In this document: positions 10,901 to 21,522 of the stretch, piece by piece
How positions within the stretch are numbered: the stretch's first letter is position 1
Layout: each line of letters starts with the position of its first letter
Source: Sabellastarte sp. h YS-2021
Taxonomy: Eukaryota; Annelida; Polychaeta; Sabellida; Sabellidae
Direction of reading: 5' to 3'
DNA length: 64,000 nt
Assembly (NCBI GenBank): GCA_964017235.1
Contig: OZ024936.1
Span: 48,969,028-49,033,027, forward strand
Notes under the pieces: model-generated
What the model saw: the letters and a program-made list of their open reading frames with translations, nothing else
Told to the model about the DNA's origin: nothing
Database searches by the model: none
Position numbers and translations under genes: made by a program

Positions 10901-12419
10901 TTAGGTTCCTTCACAGGCTGGGCTTAAATTTAGATGGATATTTCTGATTTCAAGCCATCATACTTTTTTTTTTTTTAATTAAATGTTCATTTAACAATTT
11001 AAAATGTGGTGAATGTTTTTTTTTTCAAAAAGTGATATATACAGGTGTTGTTGCAAGTTGTTGTTGTCTACTTGCTTGATCTTAATTTTAGTTGAGAAGG
11101 CAAAAAAATTGTTGAAATATTTCCCCTTGCTAGAGTGTTCTTTTAAGTTAAATGTATGCTCTTGAAGTATTCAGCAAAACTTTGTTGTGAGTGCAAAATT
11201 CTAAATATGACTGCAGTTTTCTGTATACATAGTATATCAATACATTTTAGGACATATTATTTAAGTTATTATTGGTGATATTTAACCTTTAGTTACACCA
11301 ACCCAACAGAAGATCAAGTTAAATACTGCAGTATGTTAAATATCCTAAAACTGAAAAAAATATAAGCCCCGGCCTTTAGAATATTATTGTTAGCAGGGGA
11401 ACATGTTAAATGAAGTATGAATTAATATTGAATCAGAGATTGTATTTTGAAAAATATATGTTATATTGACAAAAATTCTGCAGTGGTAAAGCACTGACAA
11501 ATCTCAAAACAAACTGAAGCCAAAGGTGTAAATACTTCACATGTGAGTTGTCTAAAACAAACTGCTAGCTTGCAACATTTAATCTGAAATAATTAACACC
11601 TTTAGAATGCCAAAACATTGCCACTAATTGGTATTTTAGTTAAAGGCAAACTGGAAATATATTTCTTTACAGATTTTAACATTAAAAAGATTCAATATCA
11701 AAGTTCAGTCAAGTACTATTAATTACAAATAGATTGTACTTACTTTCACTGGAGAGTTATGTTTGTAGGCAAATCCAGATTCACCAAAACAAGTGTGTCT
11801 GGTCCAGCCTACCAAGCCTTCTTCAGCAAGTGGTGCTATACATCGTCATTGTATTGGGGAATTACGAAGTAAACTTCCTTTAAGAATATCTACAGCAGTA
11901 CCAACGAACAGGCCCAAACAAGTGGATGAACAAAATCCTTCAAGAATGCTTACAGATGTGGCAAGTAACAGAGATCCAAGCAGTGTTGTCCAATCTTCTA
12001 GTTATTTAACCTTGCCTAGTTCAGAATTGACTTATCCTGCATCAACCAGGTTTTTTGTGACAATGAACCCCTCACCTGTATTAAATATACCTGTGCCACA
12101 GCAAGAAAGGATAGTGCCTACCATAGATAAGCCAAAAACTGAAGCCGAAGAAATAAAGAATATCACAACACAAAACTCATTATCTAATATCAAAGAAGTA
12201 AAGACTATGACCATAGAAGAAGTAGGAGAAGTACTAGACTTACTTCACCTTTCAGAATACAAGGAATTGTTCAAAGAACAAAGAATAGACGGTGCCCTCT
12301 TGTATGATATCACTGTGGATGATCTTATAAAGGACTTCAAATTCGGAAGAATTCAGGCCAAAAAACTCATTAAATGTGTTAAGGAGAACTGGAGACCACA
12401 TACAAATAAAGAAATATAA
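4892..12419 (+). CDS. GAREM-like: Gene A: GAREM-like adaptor, last five exons
   Basis: Five exons chain in phase: 4892-4974, 7691-7808, 8230-8333, 10212-10326 and 11769-12419 (TAA). All borders are AG/GT. The product part contains a proline-rich stretch (RAPLPPPQQQP), a tyrosine-containing segment (KYSFM), a second proline-rich basic stretch (PPPPPPKPEKR), a low-complexity linker and a C-terminal SAM domain of about 65 residues (TIEEVGEVLDLLHLSEYKEL ... AKKLIKCVKENW). The SAM ending closely resembles that of vertebrate GAREM proteins (CABIT-SAM adaptors that link receptor tyrosine kinases to GRB2/SHP2 and ERK signalling). The CABIT exons are not in the window. Gene B downstream is its tandem paralogue. 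Without transcripts the exon set is inferred from splice signals, phase continuity and homology to gene B. Alternative identity: another CABIT- or SAM-type adaptor. Confidence 0.72.
5395..5588. repeat. Direct repeat, left copy
   Basis: Begins GTCGAGAACAAGGTCAAA and ends ACCAGACAATAAACT. Paired with 6025-6220; near-identical by eye, with small differences around CACACGAC/CGTACGAC and GGGTTACG/TGATTACA. Confidence 0.8.
6025..6220. repeat. Direct repeat, right copy
   Basis: Second copy of 5395-5588. It ends 1 bp before a decayed LINE begins, so either the two elements are adjacent or the LINE inserted at this border. Confidence 0.8.
6220..7480 (+). mobile_element. Decayed L1/Tx1-like LINE fragment (RT)
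   Basis: Fragments of one non-LTR reverse transcriptase read in order through several frames. First comes SQSVFVNGCFIGENTSLIYD and LLLIDFEKAFYSVSWKLL (6290-6440). FGPSIINWI follows near 6475, then FAGDTTLILDSSEGSLLA (about 6700-6750) and LSGLNINNDKTKLV (about 6790-6830). A late segment resembles the post-RT region (EGGLKW near 7205; VNDDVQWIN near 7280). The IGENTxLIYD and DFEKAFxSVSW motifs are typical of L1/Tx1 clades. The usual ADD is GD here and many stops are present: a dead, 5'-truncated copy in an intron of gene A. Confidence 0.75.
7691..7808 (+). CDS. Gene A exon A2 (118 nt), proline/glutamine-rich
   Basis: Acceptor CTTCAAG, donor GTATTG. Codes MLPRAPLPPPQQQPKSTKH... TASSQHQLQTHIE. 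PxxP motifs are candidate SH3 ligands. Exactly the same length and phase as B7 at 41481-41598. A 13-residue longer open frame in another register overlaps and is not the coding frame. Confidence 0.75.
8230..8333 (+). CDS. Gene A exon A3 (104 nt), tyrosine-motif exon
   Basis: Acceptor TTGACAG, donor GTTTGT. Codes EGNHSTGNNETADTEKYSFM then WKQNSNLQGVCPKP. Homologous to both B8 (45617) and B10 (48996), sharing a Y-S dipeptide, NLQGV (with B8) and the unusual donor AAAGTTTGT. Confidence 0.75.
8340..8735. other. Intron A3-A4, first part
   Basis: AT-rich intron DNA. No element recognised. Confidence 0.3.
8740..9010 (+). mobile_element. Second tRNA-headed SINE type
   Basis: Pol III-like A box (TGGCCTAGCGGGTAA) and B box (GGGTTCAAACCCAG) are spaced as in a tRNA. 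A body of about 200 bp with TCCTTGAGCCTCTGTC follows. The body differs from the family at 4285. Ends and target duplication are unclear. Confidence 0.6.
9011..10211. other. Intron A3-A4, remainder, with segments shared with gene B
   Basis: The segment around 9300-9430 (ACAGTTTATATGATTATATT; TTAAGTCAAACCTTGAACGG) resembles the gene B introns near 46075-46200 and 49437-49560. This shows that paralogous intron DNA is still alignable. The 30 bases before the 10212 acceptor (TTTGACTGTAATA...GTGTATTT) are also conserved. Confidence 0.5.
10172..10211 (+). promoter_or_regulatory. Conserved branch-site/acceptor tract before exon A4
   Basis: GACTGTAATAAAAGTGTATTT precedes the AG. The same block precedes B9 (46761-46799) and B11 (50240-50278) as ACTGTAATRTAAGYGTATTT. 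A branch-point role (YTNAY-like CTGAC/TTGAC) is inferred. Confidence 0.4.
10212..10326 (+). CDS. Gene A exon A4 (115 nt), proline-rich basic exon
   Basis: Acceptor AACTAG, donor GTATGT. The first base completes a Lys codon, then PPPPPPKPEKRLK... SSPSSEQQLQAATE. The polyproline plus basic end fits an SH3-ligand class II motif. Homologous to B9 and B11, which share the ending QL-AATE. Confidence 0.78.
10327..11768. other. Intron A4-A5
   Basis: About 1.4 kb of AT-rich DNA, with an 11-bp T run near 10966 and 9-bp one near 11016. Nothing else recognised. Confidence 0.3.
11769..12419 (+). CDS. Gene A terminal exon A5 with SAM domain
   Basis: Acceptor TTGTAG, phase 0, stop TAA at 12417-12419. Codes ANPDSPKQVCLVQPTKPSSA, then a serine/proline-rich linker (NIPVPQQERIVPTIDKP) and a SAM domain over the last ~65 residues. 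The SAM core differs from that of B12 at about 9 of 61 positions by eye. No SAM residue is obviously lost. SAM domains mediate protein-protein contacts; the partner cannot be read from sequence. Confidence 0.82.
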   Translation, partial: ANPDSPKQVCLVQPTKPSSASGAIHRHCIGELRSKLPLRISTAVPTNRPKQVDEQNPSRMLTDVASNRDPSSVVQSSSYLTLPSSELTYPASTRFFVTMNPSPVLNIPVPQQERIVPTIDKPKTEAEEIKNITTQNSLSNIKEVKTMTIEEVGEVLDLLHLSEYKELFKEQRIDGALLYDITVDDLIKDFKFGRIQAKKLIKCVKENWRPHTNKEI

Positions 12420-12863
12420 TGACGTTGGACCTGTCAGTTCTTGTACAAAAATACACAGCAAAAACTGGTTTAAGTTTAAATTTATACAAATGAACTCCTA
12501 CTTGCCTGTATATAATCACTTTAAAGTGTTTAAAATATGATGGCTAATTTATTTTTCAAAAGATGAAATATTTTTATGCTAGGATTCAGAGCATCAGTAA
12601 AATTTGTTGCAGATAGAGCCGACATTACTGTATTTTCCGCTGTTAGGAGTTTCTGAAACGTAACACATATTGCATTCTTTCATACTAATGAGTATGCAAA
12701 ATACTGGCTTCCTTTTGTTTCTAATATTTCTTTTTCTGTAATTTTCCATGCTTCCCGGAGGGGAGGTCAAGCGTATGGCATCTGTCTCATTGTTTGTGTT
12801 TTTTTTTGTTTGTTTTACCAGTGTTTTACTCTATTTTCTAATTATTTATTTTGCTTTTAATTG

Positions 12864-13038
12864 TTAACATTATTTTATGCAGCCTTGTGCATATTGCAAA
12901 TGTGATGCTTAAACAGCACAAATCTTAAAAAAATAAAAGGACTTCCCTTTTTAACATTATTTTATGCAGCCCTGTGCATATTGCAAATGTGATGCTTAAA
13001 CAGCACAAATCTTTAAAAAATAAAAGGACTTCCCTTTT
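12864..13038 (+). repeat. 87-bp tandem duplication carrying poly(A) signals
   Basis: Units 12864-12950 and 12951-13038 are nearly identical (TTAACATTATTTTATGCAGC ... AAAAGGACTTCCC). Each carries AATAAA (12932-12937, 13019-13024) followed by a C/T-rich stretch. The position 450-600 bp after the gene A stop makes this the likely 3'UTR end with a duplicated cleavage signal. Confidence 0.75.
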
Positions 13039-13339
13039 AAGTTACTGTTTTAGTTTAATTTACTGCTTTATTGTAGTGACAATATTTGATTTGTGGAAAA
13101 AAATACTGTAAAAAGCAACCTCAGCTTTAAAGTAACTGAATAAAGTGTATCATGAAATCGTACCATGGACATTACTCTGGTTCCCATGATCATTTCACTT
13201 TGCAATAAACGGTTAAGTATACAACACCAAATTGGAAAATCAACGTTCTTAGTTACACAAAGCACTAGTAGATAAATTGAACATATTGTCTTTCTGGTTA
13301 CCTGATTTGGTGCATATTCTATTGTATTCTATACTTCTA

Positions 13340-13700
13340 TAGGACTTAATCTATGCCAAGGGAGACTCTAAGGCGAGACACCAAGTCCAATTCAATAATC
13401 ATCATTCCAGAGACATAGCAGGTCGACACCATGGAGACACCAGACAATTTAGATACTAAGGTGGGAAAGCTTTATCAACGAGATAGGATTTTAGTTTCTT
13501 TGTGAACCAGGCAAGAGTTGGAGCAGAATGTACATCATCAGGCAAATCATTCCAGAGTGTGGGAGCATCAGAAGCAAAACTGTGACCAAAGTGGTTTTTT
13601 ATTTGTGTACAAATGGATAGAATTGAGGAACCTCCAGGATATTTTAACATCATATCCACGTTTTTCTATGTACCATCGCAAAATAATCAAATAACATTTG
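13340..13700 (-). mobile_element. LINE 3' fragment (CR1/L2-like C-terminus)
   Basis: The minus frame 13659-13456 reads HFGHSFASDAPTLWNDLPDD then VHSAPTLAWFTKKLKSYLV. This is the usual C-terminal motif of CR1/L2-type ORF2 (compare APRLWNSLPAELR in the copy at 27040). The frame stops normally at 13456 and is followed by what looks like 3'UTR. Upstream parts are missing. Confidence 0.75.
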
Positions 13701-14735
13701 TGTTGAACGAAAAAAATTGTGCATCAGCATAAGTGCTGTAAAATTCATATTATCAAAAAATGCTTTGCCAGTAAAGAATATTGTCATCCCCAAAAATAGT
13801 ATGTTTAATTGGAAATATCATTTTATATCACAAATGTCATGTATTATAACAAAATCTAAATACATACAAAATTGACATAAATATTTAAGTCATTTAAACT
13901 AAAGTGCGAATGAGGCTCAGCGATGCGCAACAAATTAAGGCTGCATTCTTTTCTCTATTTACAATTGAAGTTTAAGAAGAACCCTGTTGATGACGATCAT
14001 TCACAACCTGCCAAAGAATGCAGCATTAATGAATGACAAGACTGTGTGGCGGTCACTGTAAGTGATACCAGTCCCTTTATTGTTAAACATAACTGGTGTC
14101 CAGTCTAAATATTATCCATATCCCCTCTTTTTTAGTGTCTGAAATCTACATGCTTTGCCATCTCCACAATATATCTACCCTAATGCATAATTATTATATC
14201 AGTTTGTCACACACTTCACCAAAATATTTGATAAGGTCTCTAAATTGCTACTTAGAATGAAAGACATCTTGAGGGTTTCTAGTTTTTCTTGAAGTAGTGA
14301 AGTGGAATTCAGAAATTCAATCTGTCTCGTATGTATCCTGCATTGATTTATTTTCCACTTTTCAAGCAGACTTGCACAATTAAGCATAAGACATATGTTA
14401 CTTGGCTCAGTAGCGATCAGGTTTACATTTCCATGAAAAGTGATGTTTAATGATAGCTTAATCATTCTCAAAGCTAGAAAATAGCTCCAGAGATGTTCAT
14501 ATTCCACAGTCTGGCGAAATAGCGCCAGACACCATGAGATAAAGTAGAGGTGAACAGTACAAAGATCAGAACACTTACAAAACAGACCGTGTAAGTTATG
14601 TAAAGATGCAGGAGAAAATAACAATTCAGAGAGAGAGAGAAAATGGAAGCAAACACAAAATATCAAAGCAAGACAATTCCAAAACAGTATTAATTAATAA
14701 CTATAACTTATGTCATTTCACACCTACAACCCCAA
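13701..14735. other. Intergenic DNA, nothing recognised
   Basis: The 155-codon minus frame at 14199-14666 shows no domain and has a low-complexity hydrophobic start. I treat it as chance. Confidence 0.3.
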
Positions 14736-14739
14736 TAAA

Positions 14740-15210
14740 TGTCCCAACTAGGTCTAAACATCCTGCATCTTAGGGCTTCGAACATAAAGCTGAAGCAACA
14801 TTTTAAAGGTCAAGGTCACTAAAGCAAGGTTAAAGCCAAATAAAGTTTACACCAAGGTGATGTAGCACACATATATCCGCAATAACCCTACCAGTTGTTA
14901 ATTTCCTACACCTTATTGCTTCTGAGAAATGGCCTGGACAAGTTTTTACAAGTTAAGACCACTACTGTAAAATCGTATGTCAAATCAGGTGATATCATGA
15001 TGTTCCACACCGGTACCTCCCAACCAATATCCTTTCCAAGTATCAACTTCCTAGACCCTTCTGTTTCTGAAATATAGCCCAGACAATACTGAGAAGTCGA
15101 GGTCTCTACAGCAAGGTCAAGCACACACAATGAATTTGCATGCCTACAACCTAGCCAATGTTCCTACTAAGTAACAACTTCCAACACCTTAATGTTTCTG
15201 AGATACAATC
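14740..15210. repeat. Degenerate tandem repeat, ~140-bp unit, about 3 copies
   Basis: The motif CTTCTGAGAAATGGCCTGGAC recurs in variant form near 14920, 15062 and 15197, each preceded by a 'caacttcctacacc' block. CAAGGTCA(C/A)... recurs near 14811 and 15112. Such diverged minisatellite-like tracts are common in invertebrate genomes. Confidence 0.55.
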
Positions 15211-16140
15211 AAGAGAAGACCTTTTATTCAGCACAGCCAGAATTCATGGGTGAAAACAATAGCTTGACAGGCTGTGGGTTAAAAATACAGCAGTACCCCA
15301 CACGAGGGTTTGTGCTTTTTCAGATACTGCTCCATACTGAAAGATCTACAGAGCAAAAATTGCTATTAATCTTCAAAAGTTCCTGTTGTCTAAATGGATT
15401 TATTGATAGGCAGACATGGGTCGTCTTCAGTAGATTGCCCATATACGCTTGTAACTGAGGGTGGTTGCTTTCTGGTGCTTTATGCAGTCTTGGCCAAATA
15501 GAAAGCACAGTGTAGTATGACTGTGTAACATTTACACGTACTAGATAGGTTAAAAACAATGTATCTAAACAGCAAATGAAATTTTGAATCAATGCTAAAT
15601 TGTGAAAAAGAAGAAAGAAAGAACACTCTGAAATAACACTCTTAGGGTATACCCATACATTTTCTACATGCAAGAAAATCATGACCTGTACTGTTCTAAA
15701 TCTGATCAAAATTTTAAAATAAAACCAACAAATCTGTCATTGGGCATTGTATTTTTGTCTTATACTTGTGCTAACTATTTGTATTATTCTTTGTATCAAA
15801 CTAAGCTGTTATAATATTTTATTAATATTGTTATTGCAAATTGCTCTCATTGCTAATAGGGTAATGCTACTCAATAAAGGCAGCGCCATATCCATTATTA
15901 TTTGTTGCCCCAGAGGTTGACTATAAAACCTCATCTATTCCCATTAAGGTGACATTTCTTGTGTGGAAATTGGAGAGGGATTTCCATTGTGGTATAGTTT
16001 TTGGATTTATAATTGACTTAATTTATATTTTTATATTTCGATCTTAGCTTATCTTAAAGGCAATTTCATACTATTGTTGCAATTATGGGTGAAGTTCCTT
16101 GGTGTAAGAATTGCCATACCTTACATGAGGGACCCATTTA
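15211..16140. other. Intergenic DNA, nothing recognised
   Basis: Frames at 15192-15458 and 15320-15709 overlap on opposite strands without any domain. No repeat identified. Confidence 0.3.
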
Positions 16141-16146
16141 GTACAC

Positions 16147-16395
16147 GTATTTATTTATTTATTTGGGGGTTTCGTCGCTTTCAACACTGTACACGTCATA
16201 TCACGACGGGTAGTTGGAAGGGCAGAGGAAACCAGTACATACAGTTTGTTAGGGTTCTGTACTGTAAACTGTCAACCAACGGCAAGCAACTACCAGCTTT
16301 CCCTCTTGAGGCCGTGCCGGGAATCGAACCCCGGCCTCAGAGGTGGGTGCGAGAGTGTTACCACTCTGCCACCTGATTCACCTCACCTCACTCAC
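16147..16395 (-). mobile_element. tRNA-headed SINE, copy 3 (inverted)
   Basis: Same family as 4584-4813 and closely similar to it (GGTAGTTGGAAGGGCAGAGG, GGGAATCGAACCCCGG). The tail ATTTATTTATTT is at the left, so it is read on minus. TTTAGTACAC on the left and ATTAGTACATG on the right suggest an imperfect target duplication. Confidence 0.8.
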
Positions 16396-16770
16396 CCTCA
16401 TTAGTACATGTCATCAGAATGGCAACAGGAACAGTCAGGCAAATCCAGGTCACATTTGACTATTGTCTCTAGTGACAATGTCACTCATTCCACTAATCTT
16501 TACGGGAATTAGTGCTAACAATTCTGTCAATGGAGACAATCTGGCGAAGGCGTCAGTCATCATCTGATGCGTTAAAAGTCAATTCTAACGTGACACGTAT
16601 GTGCCAGCGAATCTGATTGGTCAAAAGCTATGGTAAAACCCCTATATGTATGTTGGCTGTTCCGATAATAACCCTCTGCAATAATAATGGACGAAACATC
16701 CTTCATAAAATTGTTTAATATCAGCAAATTTGCAATTATTAATTATGTTAAAATATTCTGTCATCTTAGA

Positions 16771-16920
16771 ATAGGAATAACACCCTCCAAACCACAGTAT
16801 ACACAGAGATTTACCATGGTTTGAGGCAATAAACCACTCAGGCTTTGTCTTTGGAGTTTATAATGTCAAACCATGGTAAAATTCTGTGTATACCATGGTT
16901 TGTCAGGTATTATTCCTATA
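16771..16920. mobile_element. 150-bp foldback (MITE-like) element
   Basis: The left arm ATAGGAATAACACC...CAGTATACACAGA...TTTACCATGGTTTGA is mirrored by the right arm. The reverse complement of 16858-16920 starts TATAGGAATAATACCTGACA and contains TTTTACCATGGTTTGAC. Arms are about 62 bp with a ~25-bp loop. No coding. Confidence 0.75.
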
Positions 16921-19900
16921 GCTAATAGCTAATAGACCATTAACACCACAGAACATATACAGCAGGTACACAACCTTTTTTGTGATGAAGTGATGCCGGG
17001 TGAGACTGGTATCCAGCAGCAGTTTGTGATGGGATATATATCATGATCACAGCTCTACAATGATTTACACAGGAGGGCCCTAAGCACTACTAGGAAATGA
17101 AAAAAAAAATCAACTGGTCACACAAATCAATGTCATTTGGAAATTCTTTTATATTCACCAAACAAAAATCAAAAGCGGGAAAAATGAAAATTCAGGCCTC
17201 ACATTTGTTGGCAGTATGAGGGAAGGCCCTACATATGAACAACTATGCATCTGTCAATGGCTACTTGGCTTCATGCGAAGATGACAGAAGGAACAGGATA
17301 CAGTGATATGGGAACATATATTACTTCACAGTGCTAGTTCAGGATGCCTGAGATTCAGCGTTATTCCACAGAATGTAGGACGGTGTGTGCAAAATCGACA
17401 AAAAAATAAATTCATAAGATAGGAGGAGCTCTGTACATATACTGGTGAACAGTGGTTCTGCTGATAGAAACAAAGTGTTAAAGATTGTTCCTTGTTTAAA
17501 ATACAACAAAGTTCATTGTTAGTGATCACAACTGGTAAAACATGTTGTCTAAACATATTTGCTTGATGGTTCATATTATGTAAATTTGTACTTTTGTTTT
17601 TGCAGGTTTTATATTTTAAGAGCAAGTACATGGTCTTAAAAGTTTTACCTCATAAATGTCTAGATTGACCAAAAAATGTTGACAACTTTTAATTATCATG
17701 CTTTTAAAACAATTCTGAATGGGTACATATAACTTCATTTTATAATGTTCTCATCTATGTTTAATAATTACTATCTTAACGTAGTTATATGTTATGTGTA
17801 TGCTGTATTGTATGTCACCTACTTGTAAATTCTCACACACATACTTTACAAACTATTCAATGGACATTGTTTTAGGAATAACAGAGTGTAACAGCAGTAT
17901 TATAAATACACATCCTTCGTAATGCATAAAATCCCCATTTCAAAGAGCCTGTAGCACCAAATTTAAAATACCATTTTTTTTTATTTGTATATAAAGTATG
18001 TCCCCACACAAACTCATTAACATTTCTCCCAGTTGCACCGCACCAATGTTTATGCCACTATTTTAACTTTCATCACCCAAATTTCCCCCCCCCCTCTTAA
18101 AAGAAAAAACACAAGGCCAGAAGTCCAAAGTTTGTGTGTACTATGTCACATGATCCCAGAGAGTGTCACTTGCACAAAAACACACTGTAAAGACTACAGT
18201 ATTCTTGTACTTATTTCCTGGTGTTTAAAATCTAATTATGTCTTCTGGTGTTGAAAATTGTATACAATAATCATGCACAGACTCAGAAGTTGGTACTAGT
18301 AAAAATAAATGAAATTTTTGTGATAATAACAGTAGCAATCATAAAGAACACATTGTGCTTTTATAAATCTGAACCCCTTTCTGTCTGATGATGACAGTAT
18401 AACTGAAAATGAAGACATGAATATAAATAATATCAGTGGTTCTTATGTCAGTAATATTTAGACTGCAAAATATAGAATGTAATGTAGACTTGTTTCAAAA
18501 GCAAGATTATTTTTATTCTCTCCATATACAAAGTCCTAAGGGCTAATGATTTCAATATAATTACTCAATATAATTTCTTTCCTGAATGTTTAGCATAATA
18601 ATAATTACTTAGATGGCACCATTGCTATTTATAATGAAAAAATACAAAATAAATAACAAAATATAGTCTTATAAATAATCCTTTTAATAACATATCTCTT
18701 AGTTTTTTATGGAACATCACTTCAAAGCTTGGTTTTGCTGGTTTTAAAAACTCTATTTGCTCATAAAACTTGAGTATATTATACCAGAAACATGAGAATT
18801 CCTGACATCAAAGTTTAAACCATGGATAGGTATGTTTTAGCTGAACTACCACAGTTGACTTGATAAAAAGAAAAGTAGTATTAGGTAAACAAAAAAGAGG
18901 GGATAATTATAATTCTTTAAAGTAATCTAAAATCTGGACCTCCAATTTGATTTTGCTGAGGAATAAGTTAAATTCTGAGTGAATCTTATTCATAATGCTT
19001 GTTGACAAAATTTTGAATACTGTAAATTTAAGTCTCATCAACAAAATTATGAATTCTTTCTAAATTCTGCTAACTAAACTCGATATTCTTCTACAACCGC
19101 TGCAATACCAGGATTGGAAATCCTGTCAAAAGAATTTCAAATTCTGTCACAAGAATTTAAGTTCTGTCATGACATTTTCATGTGATATATAAATGTGTGC
19201 ATTATCAAATTCATCAAAGTTGGTATTCTTGTAATTACAATATTTATTAAGAATTGTTTATAAACCTTAAACACATAATCAAATATTGAAGCATGTTATT
19301 ATTATTATTTAAGTGGGATGTCAAATGAAAAGCCATGTACGTACTTTAATCTAAGTATTATTTAATAAATTAATATCAAGTTACTCCTGAAATGTTTCAT
19401 GTCTATTGTCACTAGTTTTTTCAAAAAACACAAATTATAAACAAAACTTTTATTGTGTGCTTGTATTTGTTTTGTTTTTTCCTGTAGATGGGTTTCTAAT
19501 TTATAAAAGGTGCAAGAAATACTATCTTTGAGTAATTATTGGTCATTTACTCAAGTAGAATAACTTTTTATGCAAATAAAAACAATTTGTGTGCACCTGG
19601 CAAAAATTTACTGTACAGTTTATAATGCAATATTAAAAGGATATACAGTGGCCCTGAGAAAGCAATCCATTTTCATACGTCACAGCATTCTGCTAACATG
19701 GCTGTTTATGTTTGAAAGCTGTGGGGAGAGAGCTGCATAAAAAGTGAAATATATCCCTTATAACACGGCAGTTTTCAAAATGTTGTATGTGGGTGCTCTG
19801 TTTATGTGGGTTTTAAACTGGTTGTGTTTAGTTGTGTTGAGGGTGCTACAGGCTCTTTAAGCAGAATGACATGACAGGGACATAATATATACAAATACTT

Positions 19901-19960
19901 GATAATCCATATAATCCACAATTTAAGCATAAAGAGATTTGTGACAAGGATATTTTACCT
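16921..19960. other. 3-kb intergenic stretch, nothing recognised
   Basis: AT-rich, no long frame, no element that I recognise. The promoter and first exon(s) of gene B should lie somewhere between 13 and 22.2 kb, but no start exon could be assigned. Confidence 0.3.
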
Positions 19961-20129
19961 GCAGGTACTTGTTACCTCTGTCAAGGATATATTATTTCCA
20001 TGACCGTTTGAGTCATTCGAACATCGGTTTTGAAGTATGTTGGTCAGTCAGTTTGTTTGTTTGTTTGTATGTTTGCAAGCACTTTCTAGGCCACAATTTT
20101 AGAGCTAGAATTCTCTTTTTTTCGGTAGC

Positions 20130-20890
20130 ATTTCCACATAGCTATGACCATTTTAGATACTTTGAGTAAATGACTTATAACTCTGAAAATATTGTGTTTA
20201 CAGTGTTTTGTTAAATATCTTGCCAGGTACTTTATCCTTACCCATAAGATGGTATATAATTTAAAGCTCTGCTGCATTAAATAAGCGAGTAATAGCTACT
20301 TTCTGATATGTAGTAAAATTTTAAAATTAGAACATGTCAAATTACTTTGAAAGTATTGTACATAGTGACTTTCTTAAATACGTTATTTACCTATGTTTGG
20401 GTAAGTTATGAAATAATGAAGTTGGAGACCTGTAGCTCATTCCATAACTGAGCGATAGCTACTTTTGCTTGTAACTTTAAGGCTATTGCTTTTAGAGTAT
20501 TTTATTGAAATACATTATTCATCTACTTTTGGATCAGCTATAACATATTAAAATTGCAGCCCTGTAGCTCATTCCGTAGCAGAGTAATAACTACTTTGAG
20601 GTTTTCACTGCTGAGTAAATCGCTTGTAACTTTAAAACTATTGCATTTTTCGAATAATTTGTTGAAATATGTTAGTCACCTACTTTTAGGTCAGGTGTAA
20701 CATAGTAAAATTGCAGACCTGTAGCTCATTCCATAGCCGAGCAATGGCTACTTTGAGGTTCTCACTGTTGAGTAAACCACTTGTAGCTTTAAAACTATTG
20801 CATTTAGAGTATTTTGTTGAATATATTATTCAAGTACTTTTACATCAGCTATAACATAGTAAAATTCCAGATATGTAGCTGGCCAAATTT
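20130..20890. repeat. Degenerate tandem repeat, ~130-158-bp unit
   Basis: GTAGCTCATTCC recurs at about 20432, 20563 and 20720, with a weaker copy near 20875. Each is preceded by CTATAACATAGTAAAATTGCAG-like sequence and followed by ACTTGTAACTTTAAAACTATTGC. Four diverged units, ending just before GTTTG-rich microsatellite DNA at 20993-21042. Confidence 0.7.
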
Positions 20891-20992
20891 GAAACCAATG
20901 CAAAAGATGTGTAGTCGGAATCTTATAATGCAGCACGTTATCAATAGATTGCAAACCAGATTTTGAAGTTTCCACTCAGCCCCGGCTGAATG

Positions 20993-21042
20993 CTCGTTTG
21001 TTTGTTGGTTGGTTTGCTTGATTGCTTGTTTGTTTGTTTGTT
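20993..21042. repeat. GTTTG/TTGG microsatellite
   Basis: Imperfect (GTTT)n tract with GGTTG interruptions. A shorter one is at 20047-20075, on the other side of the tandem array, so the array is bracketed by GTTT tracts. Confidence 0.7.
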
Positions 21043-21417
21043 TGATCAAATTTCTACCCCACTAAATTCTGAGAGTGATCTGGATCACCGCCTGAATACA
21101 ATAAAAAATTTGGATTTTCCCATTTACTTTTTATTACATGCCTTGTTACATGCAGAGGTATGCACTCTCCGAGTGATCACGTTTTACCATTAAATGTCGG
21201 TTGTGAGTATGACTTGTGTATGAAATACACTGATTTGATTTCTGTCTCACTGAAGTACCACACCACCTGATATGTGTCAATATCTTATATAGTTATCATG
21301 TAGTCAAGAGGAAAAATATGAAAAAGTGAGAACCATAATGAAACTACGCTTGGCTGCCTTGTGTTCACAATCCAACACCAATATATAAATAAGCCAGGTA
21401 CACTTCCTTATTCCATC

Positions 21418-21522
21418 TTTTATTAGGCAGTATAATATATTAAAATATAGAAGAAAGACTCAGATCTGTTTTTATTAGACAGTATAATATATTAAAAATA
21501 TGGAAGAAAGACTCAGATCTGT
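21418..21522. repeat. ~52-bp tandem duplication
   Basis: TTTATTAGGCAGTATAATAT ... AGACTCAGATCTG is followed directly by TTTATTAGACAGTATAATAT ... AGACTCAGATCTG, with one base difference and one inserted A. Confidence 0.8.

Noticed and set aside
14199-14666. 155-codon minus-strand frame
   Set aside because: No domain, hydrophobic low-complexity start, no splice context. Overlapping frames of similar size occur by chance in AT-rich DNA.
15320-15709. 129-codon minus-strand frame
   Set aside because: No recognisable motif, and overlapped by an equally unsupported plus frame.
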